Part shown: positions 17,789 through 25,150 of the stretch, in pieces
Layout: every line of letters begins with the position of its first letter
Numbering within the stretch: position 1 is the stretch's first letter
Assembly: GCA_020853525.1 (NCBI GenBank)
Contig: JADYYS010000029.1
Span: 1 to 64,000, forward strand
Direction of reading: 5' to 3'
Source of the DNA: Ardenticatenales bacterium
GTDB taxonomy: Bacteria > Chloroflexota > Anaerolineae > Epilineales > Epilineaceae
Length of the DNA stretch: 64,000 nucleotides
The notes under the pieces: generated by a model
Seen by the model: only the letters and a program-made list of their open reading frames with translations
Database searches by the model: none
Told to the model about the DNA's origin: nothing
Made by a program: the position numbers and the translations under genes

Positions 17789-18700
17789 ATGAGCACCGCC
17801 TGGCTGTTTCCCGGGCAGGGATCCCACTACGTCGGCATGGGCATGGCCTGGGCGGCCCGGTCGGCGCGCGCGCGCGCTGCGCTGGACGAGGCGTCGGACG
17901 TGCTCGGTGCGGAGCTGGTCGGTCTCATGGCCGACGGGCCGATCGACCGGCTCGAGGAGACGTCGCGTCAGCAGCCCGCCCTGCTCATCGCGTCCGTTGC
18001 TGCGCTGCGTGCCGTGGCCGATGACCTCGAGCCGCCGGCGTTCGTGGCCGGCCACAGCGTGGGCGAGTACGCGGCGCTCGTGGCAGCCGGTGCGCTGCAG
18101 TATGCGGATGCGCTGTCGTTGGTGGGTGCGCGGTCGGCGCTCATGCGCGATGCGGGTACGACCCACCCGGGTGGGATGGCGGCCATCCTCGGTCTCGAAG
18201 ACGCGGTTGTTGAAGCTGCTTGCGCGTCGATCGACGGCGTGATGGTCGGCAACTACAATGCGCCGGGTCAAGTTGTCATCTCCGGCACGGTCGGGGGCGT
18301 CGAAGCGGCCTGTGCCGCATTGACCCAGGCCGGCGCCAAGCGGATCGTCCCGATTCGGATTACCGTCGCGGCGCATTCGCATCTGATGGCAGAGGCCGCG
18401 TCCGCGTTCGGCGCCCTCGTCGATGCCGTGTCCGTCGCCGATGCCGGCGTTCCGGTGATGGCGAACGTCTCGGCGCGCCCGATCACTTCGAGCGCCGAGG
18501 TGCGCACGGAAATGCGAGATCAGCTGACACACGCCGTGCGATGGACCGCGGGCATCGAGGCGATGCTGGCCGCCGGCGTCACCACCTTCTACGAGATCGG
18601 CCCCGGGGCCGTGCTCGGCGGGCTTGTGAAGCGAACGGCGCGCGGCTTTCCCGACGCCGCCATCACCGTGCACGCGCTCGGCGAGCCGCCGTCCGCGTAG
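17789..18700 (+). CDS. fabD: Malonyl-CoA:ACP transacylase
   Basis: FabD loads malonyl groups onto acyl carrier protein for fatty-acid chain extension. The 303-residue protein shows FPGQGSHYVGMG at the start, the nucleophile motif AGHSVGEYAAL (Ser near 90), GNYNAPGQVVISG, and the catalytic-His segment VAAHSHLM near 197. FabG follows directly; no fabH, acpP or fabF gene is in this operon, so those must lie elsewhere. Confidence 0.95.
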   Translation: MSTAWLFPGQGSHYVGMGMAWAARSARARAALDEASDVLGAELVGLMADGPIDRLEETSRQQPALLIASVAALRAVADDLEPPAFVAGHSVGEYAALVAAGALQYADALSLVGARSALMRDAGTTHPGGMAAILGLEDAVVEAACASIDGVMVGNYNAPGQVVISGTVGGVEAACAALTQAGAKRIVPIRITVAAHSHLMAEAASAFGALVDAVSVADAGVPVMANVSARPITSSAEVRTEMRDQLTHAVRWTAGIEAMLAAGVTTFYEIGPGAVLGGLVKRTARGFPDAAITVHALGEPPSA

Positions 18701-18738
18701 CCGGCCGTGCCGTGCACGGTCAACAGGAGTCCCTCCGC

Positions 18739-19485
18739 ATGAGTGCTCTCTCGGGGCGCGTCGCGCTCGTCACCGGCAGCTCGCGCGGCATCGGCCGTGC
18801 CGTGGCGCAGCGCTTGGCGCGCGACGGCGCGACCGTGGCCGTTCATTACCGCACCCGTGTCGACGAGGCGGACGCCGTCGTCGAGCACATCGCCGCGACG
18901 GGCGGCACGGCGCGCGCGTTCGGCGGCGACGTGGCGGATCGAGCGGCGGCCGCCGGGCTCGTCGAGGCCGTTGTCGACGCGTTCGGGCGGCTGGACGTCT
19001 TGGTCTTGAACGCCGGCATCACGCGCGACGGCCTGCTCATGCGGATGAAGGACGACGACTGGGACGCCGTCCTCGCCACCAACCTCACGAGCGCATTCGC
19101 CCTTGCCCGCGCTGCCATCAAGCCGATGATGCGCCAGCGCTCGGGTCGGATCATCGGCATGACCTCGATCTCGGGTCTCGACGGCAACGCCGGTCAGACG
19201 AACTACGCGGCCGCCAAGGCTGGCCTCGTCGGCTTCATCAAGAGCCTGGCCAAGGAGGTCGGCAGCCGTGGGATCACCGCCAACGCCGTGGCGCCCGGGT
19301 TCGTCTCGACCGATCTGACGGCCGATCTGCCCGAGTCGGCGCTGGCACAGGCCGTCGCCCACACGTCCCTCGGCCGACTCGGCACCGTGGACGACGTGGC
19401 CGGTGCCGTCGCGTTCCTGGCGTCGGACGACGCGGCGTTCATGACCGGCCAGGTGCTGCGCGTCGACGGCGGACTGTCGCTGTGA
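18739..19485 (+). CDS. fabG: 3-oxoacyl-ACP reductase
   Basis: FabG is the NADPH-dependent ketoreductase of fatty-acid synthesis. The 248-residue short-chain dehydrogenase has the cofactor loop TGSSRGIG, NAG followed by ITRDGLLMRM (typical of FabG rather than other SDRs), the catalytic Ser in TSISG, YAAAK, and the C-terminal GQVLRVDGGLS. AGGAGT lies 11 bases before the ATG. It is co-transcribed with fabD. Confidence 0.95.
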   Translation: MSALSGRVALVTGSSRGIGRAVAQRLARDGATVAVHYRTRVDEADAVVEHIAATGGTARAFGGDVADRAAAAGLVEAVVDAFGRLDVLVLNAGITRDGLLMRMKDDDWDAVLATNLTSAFALARAAIKPMMRQRSGRIIGMTSISGLDGNAGQTNYAAAKAGLVGFIKSLAKEVGSRGITANAVAPGFVSTDLTADLPESALAQAVAHTSLGRLGTVDDVAGAVAFLASDDAAFMTGQVLRVDGGLSL

Positions 19486-19555
19486 CGCCGATCGATCGGC
19501 CGACGACCGCTGCCGTCCCGTCGCCCGGCCGACGGCGCACCCCCTTGCGCGCGTC

Positions 19556-20209
19556 GTGAAGGGCCGCCGCCGCGCCCGACGTCTGGCGCTCGAGTGTCTG
19601 TACGAGCTCGATCAGAGCACCCACCCGCTCGACCTCGTCGTCCGGCACCGGGCGCTGGCCGTGCTCGAAGACGTGCTCGGCACGCTCGGCGACCGCGTCC
19701 CGAAGGCCCTCGTGACCGCGCTGGCCCAGCCGGCGGCGCGCGCAAGCCTGACCGAGGCCGCAGGGGACGCGTCGGACGCCGGTGACCCACCGGACGGCTG
19801 GTCGGACACGTTGTCCGACGCGGCCGCCGGCGCTTTGGCCTCCGCGACAGGGGCGAGCGTCGAGACCGTGACCGAGGCGCATGCCAAGCTCGTCGGCTTT
19901 CGACAGCAGGTCGTCTATGGTGCGCGCATCGTGTACGGCGTCGGCCGGGCGCTGGGCAGGATCGACGGGGTGATCGCCCAGATCGCGCCCGAGTGGCCGG
20001 TGCCGCAGATGGCGCCGATCGACCGCAACGTGTTGCGGATCGCGCTCTGGGAGCTCGGGACGGGATCGGCCCCGCTGCGCGTCGTCATCAACGAGGCCGT
20101 CGAGCTGGCGCGTGAGTACGTCGGCGAGAGCTCGCGGCGGATGGTGAACGGGGCGCTCGGGACGTATGCCGCCGGCGCGCATGCCCTCCATCTGGATCCG
20201 GGTTCGTGA
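19556..20209 (+). CDS. nusB: Transcription antitermination protein NusB
   Basis: NusB pairs with NusE (S10) in antitermination on rRNA operons. The N-terminal RRRARRLALECLYELDQ helix and the C-terminal APIDRNVLRIALWEL and INEAVELAREYVGESSRRMVNGAL segments are diagnostic. At 217 residues it is longer than the usual 130-160, owing to an Ala/Asp/Thr-rich insert at about residues 55-105 between the helical halves. The start is GTG, and the stop overlaps the yggS start. Confidence 0.92.
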   Translation: MKGRRRARRLALECLYELDQSTHPLDLVVRHRALAVLEDVLGTLGDRVPKALVTALAQPAARASLTEAAGDASDAGDPPDGWSDTLSDAAAGALASATGASVETVTEAHAKLVGFRQQVVYGARIVYGVGRALGRIDGVIAQIAPEWPVPQMAPIDRNVLRIALWELGTGSAPLRVVINEAVELAREYVGESSRRMVNGALGTYAAGAHALHLDPGS

Positions 20210-20946
20210 CCACCGCCGACAGCTTCGCCGCCTGCCGCGTCGCCGAACGCATCGCGGCGGCGCGCGCCCGGATCGCCGCTGCCGCGATGCGCGCCGGGCG
20301 CGATCCTGGCTCGGTGACGTTGCTGGCCGTGACGAAGGCGGCCGGCGCCGCCCAGATCGTCGCGGCGCTGGCGTCCGGGGTGACGGACTTCGGCGAGAAC
20401 CGGGTCGCGGATGCCGAAGCGCGGATCGCCGACGTTGCGGCGCTTGTTGCCGGCAGTGACGCGCCGGAGGCCCGCCCGTGCTGGCACTTCATCGGCCATC
20501 TGCAGTCGAACAAGGCGCGGCGGGCCGTGGCGCTGTTCGATCGCATCGACACGGTTCATTCGGTGCCGGCGGCCGATCGGCTGAGCGCGCTGGCCGGCGA
20601 GGCCGGGCGGACGCTGCCGGTGCTCCTCGAGGTGAACATCGCCCGCGATCCGGCACGCAGCGGCTTCGCGCCCGAGGCGGTGGCCGAGGCTGCCGGGGCG
20701 GTCTTGGCATTACCCCATCTGCGCGTAGACGGGCTGATGGGCATCGCACCGCTGACGCGCGACGCGGCCGAGCAGCGCGGGGCATTCGCGCTGCTGCGCA
20801 CGTTGCGTCGGGCGGTGTCGGAGCGATATCCTATGCAGCCGTTGCCGACCCTGTCCATGGGCATGAGCGACGACTTCGAGGTGGCGATCGACGAGGGTTC
20901 GACGGAGGTGCGCCTCGGGCGTGCCCTCTTTGCCGCGGAGGGATAG
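20206..20946 (+). CDS. yggS: PLP homeostasis protein YggS (PROSC family)
   Basis: YggS-type proteins bind pyridoxal phosphate without a known enzymatic activity and keep B6 vitamers and amino-acid pools balanced. The 246-residue barrel has the PLP lysine in LLAVTKA, FGENRV, HFIGHLQSNK, GLMGIAP and LSMGMSDDFEVAI. It has a GTG start overlapping nusB. The neighbour yggT is a common partner of yggS. Confidence 0.94.
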   Translation: MTTADSFAACRVAERIAAARARIAAAAMRAGRDPGSVTLLAVTKAAGAAQIVAALASGVTDFGENRVADAEARIADVAALVAGSDAPEARPCWHFIGHLQSNKARRAVALFDRIDTVHSVPAADRLSALAGEAGRTLPVLLEVNIARDPARSGFAPEAVAEAAGAVLALPHLRVDGLMGIAPLTRDAAEQRGAFALLRTLRRAVSERYPMQPLPTLSMGMSDDFEVAIDEGSTEVRLGRALFAAEG

Positions 20947-20952
20947 GCCAGC

Positions 20953-21243
20953 GTGGACATATGGTGCCCCATCGCCAATGCCGTTCAGGCTGTCGGCTCG
21001 CTGATGACGCTGGCCATTTTGGTGCGCGTGTTGTACGGCTGGGTCGACCCCTCGCCGTTTCCGACGAATGCGTTCAAGGGCCTTCTGTGGCAGCTGACCG
21101 ATCCCATCCTCGAGCCCATCCGCCGCCTGCTTCCGGCGGCCGGCCCGCTTGACCTCTCGCCGATCGTGGCGACGGTGGTCATCCAACTCGTCGCCCGAGC
21201 CGTGGCGGTCGGGATCGGCGGCGACTTCTGCGGGCCGGTGTGA
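20953..21243 (+). CDS. YggT family membrane protein
   Basis: This 96-residue protein has two hydrophobic helices (about 8-28 and 67-87) flanking the signature DPILEPIRRLLPAAGPLDLSP. It is a single YGGT unit; E. coli YggT has two. The role is unclear; links to cell shape, division or osmotic stress are reported for relatives. It starts with GTG 6 bases after yggS and is the last gene before the terminator. Confidence 0.9.
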   Translation: MDIWCPIANAVQAVGSLMTLAILVRVLYGWVDPSPFPTNAFKGLLWQLTDPILEPIRRLLPAAGPLDLSPIVATVVIQLVARAVAVGIGGDFCGPV

Positions 21244-21279
21244 CGGATCGCGGCTTCATCGCCGCACCGACAACGACAG

Positions 21280-21311
21280 AAGGGCCGCCCCGACATCACG
21301 GGGCGGCCCTT
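21280..21311. terminator. Bidirectional hairpin terminator
   Basis: AAGGGCCGCCCCG (21280-21292) pairs perfectly with CGGGGCGGCCCTT (21299-21311), a 13 bp stem with a 6-base loop. It lies between the convergent ends of yggT and the subtilase gene and can serve both. The plus strand continues CACGTTTCC. Confidence 0.75.
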
Positions 21312-21361
21312 CACGTTTCCTGTGCTGAGAGCAAGGCGCCGCAGGACGCGGCAACCCGGCG

Positions 21362-24300
21362 CTACGGCGCCAAGGTCGGCGACGGCGGCTCCGCGGTCGG
21401 CGGCGTCGGCACCATCGTCGCCAGCGACGGATCGGCGGTCGGCACTTCGGTCGGCGGGGCGTCGGACGTCGGCTCGGGCGTGGCCGTCGGCACCTCGTAC
21501 CCTTCGAGCACGTGCAGGCTGCTGACGTAGGGCAGGTAGATCGCCGATGAGCCGGACGTGATCCGGACCTCACGCGTCTGCCAGCCGGCGTGATCGGGTT
21601 TGTTGGCGCGGTAGACCGAGAGGATCCCGGTGTCGATTGCGCCTTCAAGGTCCGTGCAGACGTTCTTGAGCTGGGTTCTCGCGGCGGCATTCGGCGGGAA
21701 GTTCAAGCCGGCCGTGGGCGCGAAGAGGTCGGCGGTCTGGGTGACGGTCTCCTCCATGACGAGGCAGCCGTCCGTCGCCAGATCGAACGTGTAGCCGTCG
21801 CCGTCGACCAGCGTGTCCGGCGCCATGTCGTCGCCGAGGAATCTCGAAGTCTGGGCGAAGTCCTCGAACGCGTCGCTGACGGCCGCCGCGTAGCGGAAGC
21901 TCAGCGTTCCGGCCGCCACGTCGCTGCCGGGGAACACGTCCGCCGCCGGCACCGCCAGGATCGTGACGGACTCACCGATGTCATACGACTGCAGGAACGC
22001 GGCCGTCACCTGTGCGAAGTTGGGCTCCAGGGTCGTTTGGTCCACGTTCGCCCAAGCCACGAGGTGGCGGCCCGCCGGCGCGCCGGCCGCGAAGGCGCCC
22101 TCCGGGAACGGGAAGATCACGCGGTCCCACGTGCCGTCCATGTCGCCATCGACATAGATCTTGTAGCCGACCGGTGCCGGCGAGCGTCGGGCGCCGTACG
22201 TCGTAAGGCTGAACTGCACGATCGGCACGTCGCGCATCCCACCCATCCCGTCACCCACCTGAACGACGCCGGTGCTCACGCCGAGCGCCCCGATGTCGAT
22301 CGGCGCCGGCATGCCGCTGCCTTCCACGGCCGACTCCTCCGCGTCGACGCCGCCGAGGTGGGAAACGTTGAGCGGTCCGGGCTGCTGGCACGCGTGCTGG
22401 AAGAGATGCTCGACCGAAGAGCCGTCGATCGGCACTTCGACCGGATCGTTCGTCGTCGACTGGACGCAGCTGCGCCGGTGGGGCATCGCATGGAACGGTA
22501 CGTGGAGAACCTCGCCGTCCGCGACGGGCTCGCCCGATGCGTTCGTCTCGGTGAGGATCACATAGCCATCGATCTCGTGCGCACGGAAGATGGGCTCCTT
22601 GGCTGCCGCCATCCCATCCAGCCCGAGGAGTTCCCAGGCGCGGATCTTGGCGGGCGTCAGGTTGAAGTGCACGCTCACCGTCTGCTCGTCCCGACTGTGG
22701 AGCGTGATCAACTCATCCGGGAACGAGACCGCGATGCCCTTGTCGTCGTCCTCCTCGGGGAACGCCAGCATGCTGGAGAGCTTGTAGGTCTTCTGGGACT
22801 CGGTGAGGTTGCGCACCGTCAGCTCGCGCTCGATCGTCGCGGCCTCGCCGGCCTCGCCGGTCAGGTTGAGGTCGTTGAGGCTGATCTCCGCCAGCCCGCG
22901 GTCCGATCGGACGATAACGCTGCCGGTGGCCGACTCGAACGCGTTCGCGCGCCCGGCGCCCTGACGGGTCACCCCCACCTGCGGTCCGGTGTCGTTGCGG
23001 CCCATCCGAATGACGGGCCGCGCGTAGTTCATCGCCAGCGCCGCCAGGTCCGGCGCCGACAAGCCAAGCTCCTGTTCCCGGTTCCGCTGCGCCAGCAGCG
23101 CCACGATACCGGCAACGGCGGGGCCGGACATCGAGGTGCCGCTGAAGCTGATGCCGTTCGTCCCCGAGCCGGCGAGAGCGCTGAACGTGTTCTCGCCGGG
23201 CGCCGTGATGTTCGGCTTGATCCCGCCCGACGCGCGGCTCGGCCCGCGGCTGCTCGAATTCGAGATCGTGTCGGTCAGCCACGGCAGCTGGACGAACTTC
23301 GTCGGGTCGATCGTGGCCTTGACCGGCGTGCCGTTCTGGAGGAGGTCCCTGATCTGGAGGCCCTTGTCCCGGTCGATCATCACGGCAGGGATCGTCGGGT
23401 AGGGGCCCGGGGGCGTCGGGCCCATCGGAACCTTGGCCGTCGGGCCGGTGAAGACCACGACGCCGATCGCGCCCTTGGCCTGCGCGTTCTTGACCTTCTC
23501 CGTGAACGAGCACGTACCGCGCTCGATCAGGGCGAACTTCTCGTTCACGTCCTGGAACGGTTCGGTGGCGATGTTGTTGCACGCCGACCCGAAAAACGCG
23601 AGCGGCTTGTCCGTCAGCACGGTGTTGATCGGGGGAAGCCAGCCGCTGTCGCCCACATAGCCCGTCTCGAAGTTCATGGCCTGCCCGCCCTCGGTCCAGT
23701 TCGCGCGGAACAGCTGCTCGGTCTCGCCGTTGGCGTAGGAATTGGCGACGGACAGGATCATCTCGGTCGCTGCGGGCGAGCCGGCGATGTAGTGCACGTT
23801 GCCGTTGTTGCCGGCGGACGCCACGACGGTCACGCCCGCCTGATGCAGGGCCGCCGTCATCTCGGCGTACTCGGCCGTGCCGGGTCCGTACTCCGAGCCG
23901 AGGCTCAGGTTCACGACATCGATCACGACTTCCGGCCGGTGGCCGGGCACGTCCGCGTCGGGGTCGTCCAGATTCGTGTTGTGGTTGAAGATCCACTCGA
24001 GGGCCTCGAGCGCCAGATTCGTCGTGTTGGCGGCGCCGACCGGTGAACCGAACACCTTGATCGCCACGAGGTTGGCGCCGGGCGCCATGCCGGGCGCCAC
24101 CTTGTCCGTGCCGATGCCGCCGGCCGTTCCCGCGACGTGCGTGCCGTGGTTCGCACCGCTGCCCTTGTCGAGCGGGTCATCGTCGGGCACCGGCGAGCGC
24201 GAGCACGTCGGTGTGTCCTGCTGGCAGCCCGGGCTGTAGAACTCGCCGGCCAAGTCGACGCCGCCGATGACCTTGGCGGTCGGGAACGAGGCCTTGCCCT

Positions 24301-24958
24301 GCCACATGTCGTCCGTCGTGTTCGGGTCGTTCGCGCCGAACTCGGCGGTGTCACCCGAGCCGCCGAAGTCCAGGTGCGTGTAATCGAGCCCGGTGTCGAT
24401 GACGGCGATCGTCACGTCCTTGCCGTCCCAGCCGAGGTCCTGCTTGACGCGGGTTGCGCCCGTCCACGGCCCGACGTCCTTGTTGTCCACGGAGTGAACC
24501 GGCGCCTTGCTGACGGACACGACGCCGGCCAGTGCCGCAATCCGCTTCAGCTCGGCCGCCGTGCAGTCCACGTGCAACGCGTTCATGCCGCCCGTGAAGC
24601 GCCCGATCACGCGTCCGCCGATCGCCTCGACGGCGCGCACGGTCGGGAGCTGGCGGCGGGTGATATCGCGCCGCGCGGCGCGCAAGCGGTCCTTGGAGAG
24701 CGGCCGACCGCTCTTGGCCGCCGCATCCACGACGCGCCAGACGGGATCGCCCTTCAGGTGGACGATGACGCTGAGCCGGCCGGGAGCCAGCCCGGCGCTC
24801 GACCAGGCATCCGGGCTGATCGTCACCGTGGTGCCCGCCCCGACGACGGCCTGCGGTGCCGGGGGCTGCGCGGCCGCGGCCGGGTTCGCCCCGGCGGTCA
24901 CGGCACACGTGGCGATGAGCACGGCAAGCACGGTCAGGGCATTGAGCGGTCGCTTCAT
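21362..24958 (-). CDS. Large secreted subtilisin-like serine protease (S8) with PA domain
   Basis: This 1198-residue exported protease has a signal peptide (residues 1-31, ending ANPAAAAQ), an I9-type propeptide region, and the S8 catalytic domain with Asp in VIDTGLDYTHLDF, His in NHGTHVAGTAGG and Ser in SFSGTSMSGPAVAG. A protease-associated domain (NEKFALIERGTCSF region) is inserted between His and Ser. A long beta-rich C-terminal half follows, including DMDGTWDRVIFPFPEG, then a Pro/Thr/Glu-rich tail of about 45 residues. It probably degrades extracellular protein for nutrition. ATG 24958 follows GGAGGA. A strong hairpin sits in its leader. Confidence 0.93.
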   Translation of the reverse strand: MKRPLNALTVLAVLIATCAVTAGANPAAAAQPPAPQAVVGAGTTVTISPDAWSSAGLAPGRLSVIVHLKGDPVWRVVDAAAKSGRPLSKDRLRAARRDITRRQLPTVRAVEAIGGRVIGRFTGGMNALHVDCTAAELKRIAALAGVVSVSKAPVHSVDNKDVGPWTGATRVKQDLGWDGKDVTIAVIDTGLDYTHLDFGGSGDTAEFGANDPNTTDDMWQGKASFPTAKVIGGVDLAGEFYSPGCQQDTPTCSRSPVPDDDPLDKGSGANHGTHVAGTAGGIGTDKVAPGMAPGANLVAIKVFGSPVGAANTTNLALEALEWIFNHNTNLDDPDADVPGHRPEVVIDVVNLSLGSEYGPGTAEYAEMTAALHQAGVTVVASAGNNGNVHYIAGSPAATEMILSVANSYANGETEQLFRANWTEGGQAMNFETGYVGDSGWLPPINTVLTDKPLAFFGSACNNIATEPFQDVNEKFALIERGTCSFTEKVKNAQAKGAIGVVVFTGPTAKVPMGPTPPGPYPTIPAVMIDRDKGLQIRDLLQNGTPVKATIDPTKFVQLPWLTDTISNSSSRGPSRASGGIKPNITAPGENTFSALAGSGTNGISFSGTSMSGPAVAGIVALLAQRNREQELGLSAPDLAALAMNYARPVIRMGRNDTGPQVGVTRQGAGRANAFESATGSVIVRSDRGLAEISLNDLNLTGEAGEAATIERELTVRNLTESQKTYKLSSMLAFPEEDDDKGIAVSFPDELITLHSRDEQTVSVHFNLTPAKIRAWELLGLDGMAAAKEPIFRAHEIDGYVILTETNASGEPVADGEVLHVPFHAMPHRRSCVQSTTNDPVEVPIDGSSVEHLFQHACQQPGPLNVSHLGGVDAEESAVEGSGMPAPIDIGALGVSTGVVQVGDGMGGMRDVPIVQFSLTTYGARRSPAPVGYKIYVDGDMDGTWDRVIFPFPEGAFAAGAPAGRHLVAWANVDQTTLEPNFAQVTAAFLQSYDIGESVTILAVPAADVFPGSDVAAGTLSFRYAAAVSDAFEDFAQTSRFLGDDMAPDTLVDGDGYTFDLATDGCLVMEETVTQTADLFAPTAGLNFPPNAAARTQLKNVCTDLEGAIDTGILSVYRANKPDHAGWQTREVRITSGSSAIYLPYVSSLHVLEGYEVPTATPEPTSDAPPTEVPTADPSLATMVPTPPTAEPPSPTLAP

Positions 24959-24997
24959 GGATCGTTCCTCCGTCAAGTAGTTCAGCGTGTAACGACC

Positions 24998-25046
24998 GGA
25001 GAAGCGACAGCGTGACCCCAGATCGGGGACCCGTTGTCGCTTCTCC
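24998..25046 (-). promoter_or_regulatory. Hairpin in the leader of the subtilase gene
   Basis: GGAGAAGCGACA (24998-25009) and TGTCGCTTCTCC (25035-25046) form a perfect 12 bp stem, with a nested CCCC/GGGG pairing inside the loop. It ends 40 bases before the subtilase ATG. It has no T-tract and could stabilise or attenuate the transcript. Confidence 0.5.
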
Positions 25047-25080
25047 TGCGGATGGCTGGAAAGGGTGGCGGCGGGCTCGC

Positions 25081-25149
25081 ACCCTGCCAATGGACACGCT
25101 CGGGGCGGCCACCTGCGTACGGAACCCGGAGATTCTGCAGTGGCAGGGT
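25081..25149 (-). repeat. 9 bp inverted repeat directly after the pnp stop
   Basis: ACCCTGCCA (25081-25089) and TGGCAGGGT (25141-25149) are perfect inverted copies 51 bases apart, the second starting next to the pnp stop codon. The RNA could fold into a domain at the pnp 3' end or in the subtilase leader. I do not recognise it as a known riboswitch. Confidence 0.4.
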
Positions 25150-25150
25150 A

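Noticed and set aside
24959-25150. Possible known riboswitch (FMN or c-di-GMP class) in the subtilase leader
   Set aside because: A few bases resemble FMN-type conserved positions, but the ordered set of conserved helices and loops of either class is not there.
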